Source: Scilla litardierei
Taxonomy: Eukaryota; Streptophyta; Magnoliopsida; Asparagales; Asparagaceae
Length of the DNA stretch: 64,000 nucleotides
Direction of reading: 5' to 3'
Assembly (NCBI GenBank): GCA_030789695.1
Contig: CM061142.1
Span: forward strand, 143,501,637 to 143,565,636
Below are positions 31,495 to 41,878 of this stretch, piece by piece (position 1 is the first letter of the stretch; the number at the start of each line of letters is the position of its first letter). Position numbers and translations under genes: made by a program. The notes under the pieces were generated by a model, which was not told where the DNA came from, searched no databases, and was given only the letters and a program-made list of their open reading frames with translations.

Positions 31495-32015
31495 TTGGCC
31501 GACTAGATGGTGATCTAGTCGGTCAGTAACTCTTCTTGGATCGACTAGTTTGCTTCCTTAATTTCTTGCATCTTACTGTTTACAGTTAGTCGGTCTACGT
31601 TAACTCACCGACCGACTAGTTTGTGAACTAGTCGGTCAGTGATGCTTCTTTGACCGACTAGTTGTGACTTACTGTTCATGCTAAATTTCTCCTAAGCTAC
31701 TGTTTATCGTTAGTCGGTCTAAGAAGGTTTGGTGACCGACTAGTTGACAATCTAGTCGGTCAACTTTTGTTCTTGGACCGACTAAGTCAATTTGTATTCA
31801 GACTATTTCATTATGCCTCGTAGTCGGTCTACGTTCACTGACTGACCGACTAGTTGTGAAACTAGTCGGTCAGAAAGTCTTCTTGGACCGACTAGATTTC
31901 TAGGTCTGAATTTCTATCTCTTCTCAGTTCCTCTCTTAGTCGGTCCATGTTGTTTGACTGACCGACTAGTTGATGAACTAGTCGGTCAGTGGTTGTTCTT
32001 TGACCGACTAGTTTC
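31495..32015 (+). repeat. Palindrome array in S1 U3 (GACCGACTAG / CTAGTCGGTC)
   Basis: More than fifteen half-sites arranged as TAGTCGGTC, GACCGACTAGT, ACTAGTCGGTC, GACCGACTAG, so that inner and outer pairs can form stems. The unit of about 85-120 bp repeats about five times. The copy in the 3' LTR is at about 50282-50800. Confidence 0.88.
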
Positions 32016-32064
32016 CTCAGATATCTATCCGTTGGAAATTGACCTAAGTTGTTTTTATGGGACC

Positions 32065-32073
32065 ATATAAATA
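32065..32073 (+). promoter_or_regulatory. TATA-like box of S1 5' LTR
   Basis: ATATAAATA, flanked by the imperfect inverted repeat GACCTAAGTT (32041-32050) and AACCTAGGTC (32076-32085). About 50 bp after the array. Confidence 0.65.
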
Positions 32074-32441
32074 CGAACCTAGGTCATTTCTATCTAGAAA
32101 AGAGCTGCCATTAAGAGATTCATTGAGATAGAAAGAGATAGCCATTCTCACTCATTTCCAAAGCTCTCTTCCTCACAAGAAACCCATTCTCTCACATTCT
32201 AGATCTAGAATCCATCTTGAGAGAAGTTTGTTCTTGGTGAGCCCTTCAAGCTCTAGCTTGAATCAAGTCTCCAAATCTCTCCTAGGCACCTATTGCTGGT
32301 CATTTCCTTGGTGCTATGTCTTGGTGACTTCATCTTCCTCAAATCCTTCCTTTCACCTATTTGGTAAGAAAAACTCAAGGTATAGGATTTTGTGGTAAGT
32401 TTGTTTATTTTAATATAAACTCATTTATATTGCTTGTTGAT

Positions 32442-32639
32442 TCTCTCGGTTGTGAGAGAAGGTTGTGATCCCAGGTTGTGGGATTCAATATTGCCATTGT
32501 TGTATGATTTGATCTTGTGAAGGTTTTTCATAAGATATTCATAGTGGAAATCTTGGGTTAGGGTTTCTAACCTAAGTATCCGGAGGGGATCCGAGTAGTT
32601 GGGACGTAGGATCACCGGGAACAAGTCGGGGAGACTTGG
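32442..32639 (+). other. GGTT-loop hairpin chain in S1 R/U5
   Basis: TTCTCTC/GAGAGAA (32442-32448, 32455-32461), loop GGTTGT. ATCCC/GGGAT (32469-32473, 32481-32485), loop AGGTTGT. ATCTTGTGAA/TTCATAAGAT (32513-32522, 32528-32537; one G-T pair), loop GGTTT. CTTGGGTTAG/CTAACCTAAG (32553-32562, 32568-32577; one G-T pair), loop GGTTT. CAAGTC/GACTTG (32623-32628, 32634-32639). All are downstream of the TATA-like box. Confidence 0.85.
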
Positions 32640-32826
32640 GTGGATCTGAACCCATTAACATCTTTTGTTAGCATTGTTAATTTTGTTGTTGTCATTCAAT
32701 TTAACCTTCCGCAAATTGATTTGGTAGTTGTTTGCACTATAATTTGGAATTATACTCCTTGTTATTTTTAAATTACTATTCACCCCCCCTCTAGTACTTG
32801 TGCAGTAGCTTGTAGGGCATTATATT

Positions 32827-32839
32827 TGGTATCAGAGCC
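32827..32839 (+). promoter_or_regulatory. S1 primer binding site (initiator tRNA-Met type)
   Basis: TGGTATCAGAGCC begins two bases after the 5' LTR, as is usual in plant copia elements. Confidence 0.95.
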
Positions 32840-32851
32840 AGATACTTAGCT

Positions 32852-35092
32852 ATGTCTGCCAACGACAACAAGACCGTGCGTCCACCTTCCAACTATGACA
32901 CCTTCAGGAACCGAGAAGGAGCATCTTCGGTGATGGAAGGACATTCCTCTACGAGGCCTCCATTCTTCAATGGTACCAACTACGGGTACTGGAAATACCG
33001 GATGGAAACCTTCCTCCAGAGTGCATCTTTATGGAGGACTACAATGAAGGAATACATCGAACCCGAAGAAGAAGACTTTGAGAAATGGACTACCGCGGAG
33101 ATCGCCGCGGAGGTAAGCAATGCCAAGGCAATGAACGCCTTGCAATGCGCATTGGAGCCCGAGGAATTCAATAAGATATGCACATGTAAGAGTGCATATC
33201 AAATTTGGAACTCCCTCCTCATTCTTCATGAAGGGACGAGTAGGGTAAGGGACTCTAAACTCGTAGTCGTAAACAAAGATTACGAAATGTTTCATATGCA
33301 ACAGGGCGAGAAGATGAAGGAATATTACGCTCGCTTCGTTGACATAATAAACGAGTTAGAGGCCCTCGGTAAATCCTACACCCAAAAGGAGAAGTGCTCA
33401 AAGCTTATCGAAGGACTTCCTTCTTCTTGGGAGAAACGTACCTTCGCCATCGAGGAAGGTAATGACATGAATAAGTATACCGTAGTTCAATTGATGGGTA
33501 CTTTGATGTCATACGAGGTACGCAAAGATAGCAAGGTGAAGTTACAAGAAAAGATGAAGTCCTATTTGAACCAAGACGCGCCTAAGAAAAAGGCGATTGC
33601 ATTCAAGGCGGCTTCATCCACCTCTACCGATGATGAGGACTCGGAAGAAGAAATGGACATGGAATCCATTGCACTCTTGGCAAAGAAATTCAATCGCTTC
33701 TTCTGAAAGGGTAACTTCAAAAAAAAATCTAAATTTACTTCTACTAACGCCTCTCCACCTTTGTGCTTTAAATGCAATAAGCCAGGACACATCAAAGCGG
33801 ATTGTCCTCAAAACAAGCAAAAGGAGAAGTGGAAGGCGCCGAAGTTCGACAAGTCAAAGAAGTACAAAAAGGGGTACAAAAAGGGACTTGTCGGAGCAAC
33901 ATTCACCGACTCTGAGGATTCCTCAAGCGGAGAGTCGGACGATGAGAAAGTGGAGCAAGCGCACATGTGCTTCATGGCAAGAGAGGAGCATGATCAAGGA
34001 TCTTCCTCCTCCGATGATAGCGACGACGAAGGCGATGAGGTAACTATGGATGATCTTAGGGATGCTAACTTTCATTTATGGTCTAAATACACTAAATTAG
34101 TAAATAGATATACTAAAGTAAAAGATGACCTAGCTAGCATTCAAACCTCGCCTAAGACTATCATCACCAACAACGACACCGTTGTTGAAGAGTTAAGAAA
34201 TGAGATTGTTAATCTCAAATCTAAACTTGAACATGTTAGCATTGATGATCCGGAAGAACATAGGATAGCGGATTTAACTTCTCAAAACTCGACTTTGAGT
34301 ATTAAGAACGAGAATCTCAAATCTCGTGTTTATGTGCTCACATCGCAAGTATCCACTTTGGATACTTCTATGCGTTCTCTCAAAGAGAAATATGAGAACA
34401 CATTAGGCCGAATTAATAAATTCAATAAGGGTAAGGACCATTTGGATAAAATCCTAAGTGACTTACTTCCGGCCAATCACCACATTGGTTTGGGGTATAC
34501 GATGGGATGTCCATCCAAAGCGGCCACTACTTTTGTTAGGCCAACTTCCGGTGACTCTACGAGTGTTAGCAAACACTCTATTGGTAGTTCATCTACCAAT
34601 GGTGCTTCCACATCGTCCACACCCTCTTTTGAAAAGAAACCCACTTTGGGTGGACCTCCAAAGAAGGGGCATGCTTATATGTACACCAATACCATGCCAC
34701 GTAGGAACACACGTCCTACTCCACCGTCTCACACATATGATGATTTCTACGCAACACATTCTCGGGCACGTGCACACCATGTGAGACACCCTCACGTACA
34801 TGTTCCCACACATGCATATGTTCACCCACCTCATCATATGAATAATTCTCGTCGTGCACCATTCCATCATGTTCCTTATGCCTATCCACGACATGCATCA
34901 CGTAGAAACCAACAACGCATGCATGCACCCAATAGGATGAGGGCTCCCAAGATTTTCACTATTTGGAGCCCAAAGGACACAAGCATGGATGAAAAACAAG
35001 TATATATGAATGCTTATTTTTCGGATGTTGTGCATAGTAGAAATTATGTGGGGAAGTCAAAGTCCAATTGGACTTGGCTTCCAAAGGTCTAA
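32852..35092 (+). pseudogene. S1 gag (one in-frame stop)
   Basis: One frame from ATG 32852, broken by TGA at 33704-33706, and continuing in the same frame to TAA at 35090-35092. Parts: N-terminal copia-gag domain (NGTNYGYWKYRMETFL, AYQIWNSLLILHEGTSRVRDSK), CCHC knuckle CFKCNKPGHIKADC (33764-33805), an acidic stretch, a long heptad-rich coiled coil (about 34050-34450), and an unusual His-rich segment (about 34730-34940, over a dozen His among Pro, Arg and Tyr). A coiled coil after the knuckle is a Sirevirus trait. The TGA is most simply a disabling mutation, since it lies at no known readthrough context. Confidence 0.9.
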
Positions 35093-36764
35093 CTTTTGAG
35101 GACCCAATGACCTTGGGTACCATGATATGAAAGTTTCTATCTTTAGGTACTCAAGGAAAAGAAAAAGAAGAGGAGCAACAAATTTAAATTTAGCTCCAAA
35201 TGGAATTGGATACTCGATAGCGGGTGTTCAAAACACATGACGGGTGACGCTCAATTGCTCTCCGGAGTGGTTCCCATTGCAAATGGAAATCGCGTCGTAT
35301 TTGGAGGCAACGAGAGCGGAACCATCGTCGGTGTTGGTAAAGTGGGTAACCCGTCTAAACCCTTAATTAGTGATGTCTATCTAGTTAATGGTTTAAATCA
35401 TAATCTTATTTCAATAAGTCAACTTTGTGACAAAGGTTACAAAGTTAGCTTTGCGAAAGGATTGTGTCATATTTCAAATAATAATAATAAATTATTATTT
35501 TCCGGCACACGCCATAAAGATATCTATATTTTGGATCTTCCTAAGTCATATGAACAATGTCTCGTTGCCAACACAAGTGAACAACACTTATGGCATCGAC
35601 GCTTTGGACATGTGAACTTTGGAACACTTTATAAGCTTTCAAAATTAAATTCCATTAAAGGTTTTCCGAAGCTCATTTTTGAAAAGAAAATTTTTTGTGA
35701 TTCTTGTCAACGTGGCAAGCTTCCTAAATCTTCATTTAAACCTAAGAAAAGCATTTCTACGAAACGGCCACTAGAGCTATTACATCTAGATTTATTTGGG
35801 CCAACTAGAGTTGCTTCCTTAGGAAATGCAAGATATGGACTAGTCATCGTTGATGATTATTCAAGATTTACATGGGTATTTTTCTTATGTAATAAAAATG
35901 AAGCTTTTGAAAACATCACAATATTTGTGAAGAAAGTACAAAATCTCATCGGAACCACCATTGTCACTATTCGTAGTGATGGGGGTGAATTTGAGAATGA
36001 GTCTTTCTCAAATTTTTGTGATGATCTTGGAATTACTCACACGTTTTCTTTCCCTCGCGCACCTCCTCAAAATGGTGTTGTTGAGAGGAAGAATAGAACG
36101 CTTGTGGAGTGTGCACGCACTATGCTTGAAGATAGTCAACTTGGTTATCAATTTTGGGCGGAAGCAGTACACACCGCTTGTTATGTGTTTAATAGAATAC
36201 TTTTGAGGCCCGGCACCAAACAAACTTGCTATGAATTGTTGTTTGGTAGATTGCCTCAAGTTAAACATTTTCGTGTTTTCGGCGCAAAATGTTTTATTAA
36301 AAACACATATGATAATTTGGACAAGTTTGATCCGAGATCGGATGAGGGGATATTTGTTGGGTATTCCTCACGTAGCAAAGCCTACTGGATATACAACAAA
36401 AGATCCTCTACGATCGAGGAATCACTTCATGTCTCATTTAATGAGAATTTTACTAATTCTAGAATTTCAAATGATAATGATTCTATGGATGTTTTATGTG
36501 ATTCGTTTGAAAATTCTAAGACTATTGATTCAATTGATCCTATTGAGACTAACCCGACTAATGAAGTTGTTGAGAATGTGCCTAGTGATCAAGGTATTCC
36601 CAAGCGGCTTCATACCTTTCGCGACCATCCCCATGAGCAAGTCATTGGCAATATTCATGATAGTGTCAAGACGAGATCGCAAGTCCACCACTTCGCCAAT
36701 TGTGCCTTTGCCTCATCGATAGAGCCAAAGAATATAGTTGAAGCGTGTGAAGATAGTGCTTGGA
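35093..36764 (+). pseudogene. S1 protease and integrase
   Basis: After the gag stop, in-frame stops occur to about 35151. Then the frame is open through the protease (WILDSGCSKHMTG, active site DSG intact at about 35207) to the T3 insertion. Pre-integrase HHCC motif: HRRFGHVNFGTL and CDSCQRGK. Catalytic DDE: HLDLFGP, IRSDGGEFEN and PPQNGVVERKNRT. The middle motif lacks one residue compared with the usual SDHGGEF. It ends in SAW, where T3 enters. The proteins would cleave the polyprotein and insert the DNA copy into the genome. Confidence 0.92.
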
Positions 36765-37394
36765 TGTCACGCCCCGCTTCCCATTATCCTTGGGGCGAGG
36801 ACGTGAACGGGCCCGCTTGGGTTGGAGCGGTGAAGCCCCAACCCAATAAGCGTCTGTGTATGACTACTTTGGCAGATTCTTGCTTGCGAATAATCGGAAC
36901 AACACAATATGGTGTCATTATACTTTAACTTTTCCAGATTACATGTACATAAGGAATTAAAGGCCTAGCATGGCCATTACAACAGTTACAAAGAGATTTA
37001 AAGTACATCTGAAGGAAATACAACAACAATAAATTTTTAGTAAGCTGCGATGTATCGTTCGTCTTCAGCAACCGGTCTCGGACTCCTGGTTCTCTTGGTC
37101 CTCCTGTTCAATCTTCAAATGAGCTATTTGGAAACTCTGCTCAAAACCTAACGTATATTTCACCAACAAGGAAATATACGTCAGCGAGGGTTGCTCGGCA
37201 AGCTTTTAAAAACGTTAGTAGTAAAATGACCCTCGGCAAGATTTAATATAATTTACAAAACTTTAGAAGTGAAAGACACAATATATTTCCAAAAAGATGA
37301 AACATGGCCGCATGAAGCAACATGGGAACATAACATCGTGTAGTGAGTAAAGTAGTGCAAGCGGAGTGTGGTGCGTAAAGTAGGGGGCACAACC

Positions 37395-37605
37395 AGGTGT
37401 AGTGTGTACAGCAATATGTGTAGCAAGTGCGGTGTGTACAGCAAAAGTAGTGTCAAGCGTAGTGCGCACAGCAATAGTCGTGACAAGTGTAGTGTGTACA
37501 GCAATAGGTGTAGCAAGTGTAGTGTGCACAGCAATAGATGTAGCAAGTGTAGTGTGCACAGCAATAGATGTAGCAAGTGTAGTGTGCACAGCAATAGTCG
37601 ATCAT
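37395..37605. repeat. 30-bp tandem repeat in T3 LTR
   Basis: Units such as GTAGCAAGTGTAGTGTGCAC followed by AGCAATAGAT, about seven copies, nearest neighbours almost identical. The repeated CTAI/VAS peptides in translation come from the repeat. The same array is at 42510-42720 in the other LTR with the same copy number. Confidence 0.9.
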
Positions 37606-38997
37606 GACAATAGTTTTAGCAGTTTACGTTGTAGCATCAACAGAGGTAAAACGAAGGGTGCATCAATCATTCCATCAATCTCATATCTAGTGACAAGCCC
37701 AGTGTCCGAGGGGGAGGTGACCAGCATCACACCCAAGCCAACGGGAGCTACCCGTGACTCTCTACTCACCGACCCGGCCAGGTGTCGGTCAAGTTCACCA
37801 ATCGGGTGCAATCCAGCTTTCCAGCCTCTACTACACTAGGCTACCCCACCCAAAGTGTCCATAAGTCGATCTGTAGTTTAATGTTTGCCGAGTGGCAAAA
37901 CATTCCGTAAGTGGCCCGCGGCCCAATATCCGTAATGCCCGAAGGCCCATTATCCGTAATTGCCCGAAGGCCCAATAATCTGTAATTTGCCCAAAGGCAC
38001 AATAGTCTGTAGATTTGCCCAAAGGGGCCCAGTATCACAAATCATCAAAGGTGTACATTTCACAAATTAAGGCATACCCGTCGTGAGTGCATTTCGATAG
38101 TAGTAATATTTGAAAATGAAAGCAATCAACATGTCACTAGGTTCAACAAGATTAAGAACATACTTTAAAGTTGTTATTAGAATTATTTAGCAATTCGGTC
38201 ACAAAAATCTGAACAGTATGGTTTAAAAACTCGATGGTGATAAATACTTGCATCTCTGAAAAGTTTGTAGAAAGTGGTATACTTGCAAAGAGGGTAAATA
38301 CTTGTACCATTGAAAATCTGTAGAAAATATTATACTTGCCTGAAGCGTTACGAGTTTTGGGTGCCCACCTGATCGTACGGTAGGCACGGATGATCTGCGT
38401 TAAAGGATTAAATGTCAAGACCAACTAATCACTTAGTGTAACCATGATGAGTGTACATGCACACTGCATAAAATTCATATACTTCATAAGTAAACCATAT
38501 TAGTTACTGCTTATTGTTTTTATAAAGAACGGCTACCAACCGTACTGTGAACTTAATAATGGGCATCAATTCTGTAACTCATTTATACACTAATTTGGCT
38601 AACATATATATTTAACAAATATGTAGACTGGTAGCAATACTGTTTTTGTTTTAGCCCAATCAAATCACGTGTACATTTGGGTACTGTTGAAAGGAAACGC
38701 CAGTACCCACATAGCTTAGGGTGATGTCCTACAGGTGCATTTCACATCATTAGAACAAGTGGCTTTCACCACCCCTGGCTATCCCAATGCAACTGTTAAT
38801 GTAACATAACAACTTAAGTATGGAAATAAAACCCATGCAGCCATTCGCATTGTTGAAGTGTCCATAGGATGCTTTATTTAACCCAATGAGCGTGCATGAA
38901 AATCAAAAGCATAGCAAGTCGCCGCACATTATAATTCAACAACATGCTATAATTGATATGTAGCCTAGAAATGCTTACGGGTTACTCGTTGCGTCAT

Positions 38998-39669
38998 TCA
39001 AACAAGCGGCGTGTTGCGTTCGAAGTCGGAGCGAGGAGGGACGTGCGATCTCCGGAGCGAGGGGCAGTCACGGACGGTGGAGGCACCGCCGGTGGGGCAC
39101 CGATGAGAGGGTGAGCCGTTGGGAAGGGCGGTGTCGGGGTGGGTGAAGGATGGCGGAGTCACGGGGTAGCCGCCGGTCGTCGAAGTTCCGGTGAGGGGAG
39201 GAGGAAGGCGGGGTGGTTCGAGCGCCGAAGATTTGTCAAGGGTGGCGTTCGGAGCTCGGAGACAGAAGGCGGCGGTGTAGATTGGGACGGGGGAGCAGAT
39301 CAGAGGTGGGCGGCTCCCCGAGGCGGCGGTGAGGCGATCCACTTCGGCGAGGCTCCGGGGCGAGGAGATCCGTTGCGAAGCTTGCGAGGGGAAGTGACGG
39401 CCGGATCTTGCGAGCGAAGGAGGGGAGCTGTCGAGTTGTTGCAGGAAGAAGGGCTGAAGGGAGGTCGTCGACGGCTGCTCGGGTTTGTACGGCGGTGTTG
39501 CGGCGAAGGCGGACGTCAAAGCAGTGGGGGAGGAGGCCGGTGGTGAGGTTTGGAGATGGGCGGGCTGTCGAAATGGGGTTGCGGGTTGGCGAGAAGTCTG
39601 TCCGGTGGTGGGGGAGCTCAGCTTTGAGGAGGTGGGAGGAGGGGATGCCGGAGACGAGCTCGCCGGCAT
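38998..39669 (-). other. Open frame inside the GC-rich block of the T3 LTR
   Basis: 224 codons open on the minus strand from ATG 39669, Ser/Pro/Thr-rich, no domain recognised. In the other LTR the frame is also open (44112-44783) but the first ATG is ACG, leaving a later ATG at 44633. The frame surviving about 15 substitutions is suggestive, but high GC alone lowers stop frequency. It may be a captured 5' gene fragment or only composition. Confidence 0.35.
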
Positions 39670-40396
39670 GGCATGTGCTGGGCTGTCGAAGGGCTGAGAG
39701 AGTTTTGTGTGGATTGAAAAGTGATGGAGGCTGGAGGCATGTGTATAGGTTCAGGGGTTTTAAAAGAAACCTTAGGGGTTGAAAAGAATGATGGCTGGGT
39801 CTCGTACGAAGGGGAATGTGTTTCTTGGCCTAGAAACTTTAGCCTGGGTTTTTTTTCTTTCGGTGAGAGGGTATGGGTTGTACGAATATGGGAGGAGCGA
39901 AAATGATCTAGGGCCCCGTGAGTTAAGTTACGGGAGTTATGGGGTTAAAAACTAGGAAACGTTTTTTTTTTTGAATGAGAATTTTAATTAGGAAATGGGA
40001 TTTGAATTCATACTTAAAAAGCATTTAAAATAATTATTAATAGCATCAGTATTTAAAAGGATTAATGAGGGAAATTGTAGAGCTAATTAATACCGGTTTA
40101 AATGGGTTATAAAAGGAAAGTTTGAAAGGGAAGAGTTAATTGGTTTAAATGAGTTTTAATAGGAAAGTTTCCAAACATAAAAACTTTAAATTCGAATTTG
40201 AATATTTAAACTAACTATAAAAGAGATTAAAAATAATTACATGAAGAGTTTATTTAAAATAACAATGAAAATAATGAGTATGAAAATAAACAGAAGTGGA
40301 TACGGATACGGGTCAGATAAGTCCAACTACGGATACGAAGAAGAATAACACACGGAAGAATTCGGATAAAGCACATCGTGAAAACTGGTCGTTACA

Positions 40397-40410
40397 TCCT
40401 ACCCACCTTA
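40397..40410 (-). promoter_or_regulatory. T3 polypurine tract
   Basis: On the minus strand AAGGTGGGTAGGA directly precedes the LTR start TGTAACG. Confidence 0.8.
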
Positions 40411-40817
40411 AAGAAAATTCCGTCCTCGGAATTTCTTATGCTAGGTACGATCGAGGAAAAACCGGACAGACGAAGGATCATGGTATCATGGGAGCAAAGA
40501 CAGATAGAAGAAAGGAAAACTTCTGAAAAGAGGGTCCACAATCAAATCAATTATTATCAAGACGACACCTGGAACAAGGTAAGATAGACAAAATGGAAAT
40601 AGTAGAAGCAAAATATACGTCTAAGAAGCAACAAGCAAGGACAAGCACATGACATGAATCACTAAGTGCAATAATAGGTCGGGGTTCAAACGTCACTGTT
40701 CATCACTGGCTCGTCGTCCCTAACTTCCTCAGCGACCATAGAGTAATTATGGCGCCAACAATGTTCGGGATTGGCCTGTTGAGGAACTTGGCGCTGTGGG
40801 GCTAGAGACAGTCCCTA

Positions 40818-41777
40818 TTAGGTCGCAGAATTGCTAGCGCGACGAGAGCAGTTCCTGGCAATATGATCAGGTGCCCCGCATGCCAAACACTGATTCAGCA
40901 ACACGCGACAATCCCTCTTGACGTGCCCAACCCGGTTACAATGATAGCATACCACTGTAAATCTGGGGTCGACTGGAGTTGCAGGCTTCTTGAAATCGGT
41001 GGTCTGAGTCTGTCGGAGATCGTTCTTTGGTAGCTCCTGCGGACGCTTGCCTGTCTGACGCGCCTTCTTCTGATTAGCAATTCGCTCCTGATTCTTCGCA
41101 GCTACTAGGACATCCTCATGAGTGGTAAAAGTATTCCCGGACAACACGCCCTGGATGTCTAGATCCAGGCCCTGTAGGAAGCGATGTGCACAATCCTCAG
41201 GGTCTTTCACCATGGCAGGAGCATAGCGACTCAGCATCGTGAACTCGGCTTCGTACTCATCAACAGTCATAGAGCCCTGCTCCAGATTGATGAAACGACT
41301 CTCCATCATTCGCTTCGTAGACTTGGGAAAGTACTGGGCGTCGAACCTCTTGCAGAAGGTATCCCATGAAATCGGCTTGGTCAGCCTGGCTTCCTCCGCA
41401 TTCCACCAGCTGCGGGCATTATCTGTCAACTGCTTCCTGGAAAGCTCCACCCATTCGTCTTTATTGATTCGAGCAAGGCCCAAATCGTCCTCGGTGCTCT
41501 GACGCCACTCTTCGGCTGCTAGCGGGCCCTCTCGTCCGGAGAAGCTCTTCGGATGCATCTCACGAAACTGCTTGGCTCCCGGAGCTGGTGCAACTGGTGC
41601 GGCTGGCGCAGCTGGTGCAGTCTGACATCCTTGCTGGACTAAATGGTGTTGAACTTCCAGCATATCTCTCATGACTCCAAGCATCTGTCGAATGTCGTCC
41701 TCTCCGGCTCTAACAGCTCCGAATCCTCGTCGAGTGTTACGTCTTCCTGCCATGCTGCAACCAAACGAGGTAAACAT
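40818..41777 (-). CDS. gag: T3 gag (Ty3/gypsy, Tekay-like), intact frame
   Basis: 319 codons from the first ATG; the better start is probably the internal MAGRRNTRRG (about 41753). Residues about 85-230 form the retrotransposon-gag domain (EWRQSTEDDLGL, ARSWWNAEEA, FDAQYFPKS, EQGSMTVDEYEAEFTMLSRYAP, RFLQGLDLDIQ). Two CCHC knuckles follow: CYHCNRVGHVKRDC and CLACGAPDHIARNC. It ends right after, with no protease. The protein would form particles and bind element RNA. An intact gag in an element without pol suggests that gag is made in cis while pol comes from relatives. Confidence 0.9.
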   Translation of the reverse strand: MFTSFGCSMAGRRNTRRGFGAVRAGEDDIRQMLGVMRDMLEVQHHLVQQGCQTAPAAPAAPVAPAPGAKQFREMHPKSFSGREGPLAAEEWRQSTEDDLGLARINKDEWVELSRKQLTDNARSWWNAEEARLTKPISWDTFCKRFDAQYFPKSTKRMMESRFINLEQGSMTVDEYEAEFTMLSRYAPAMVKDPEDCAHRFLQGLDLDIQGVLSGNTFTTHEDVLVAAKNQERIANQKKARQTGKRPQELPKNDLRQTQTTDFKKPATPVDPRFTVVCYHCNRVGHVKRDCRVLLNQCLACGAPDHIARNCSRRASNSAT

Positions 41778-41878
41778 TTGCGTACTAGATTTATCCAGAC
41801 AGTCTAGTTAATAATGACATCTATTTTGTTCCGAGTATTTCACGGAGAGCAAGACCTGCATGGGCCACCACTAAAACC

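Larger units (their letters stand above)
31072..32824 (+). repeat. S1 5' LTR (1753 bp)
   Basis: Starts TGTTGAATATTGG and ends GGGCATTATA (terminal CA mutated to TA). By eye it differs from the 3' LTR at roughly 35-40 positions (about 2%). It contains the palindrome array (31495-32015), TATA-like box (32065-32073) and hairpin chain (32442-32639). Confidence 0.92.
36765..40396 (-). repeat. T3 3' LTR (3632 bp)
   Basis: Plus strand TGTCACGCCC ... CGTTACA. Contents in plus coordinates: about seven units of a 30-bp tandem repeat (37395-37605), short inverted CCCGAAGGCCCA-type repeats (37895-38030), a GC-rich block with an open frame on the minus strand (38998-39669), and AT-rich flanks. Preceded on the minus strand by the purine tract at 40397-40410. 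Confidence 0.93.

Noticed and set aside
37253..37839. Cys/Ser/His-rich frames on both strands of the T3 LTR
   Set aside because: They translate the 30-bp tandem repeat; the unit length is a multiple of three, so all frames stay open.
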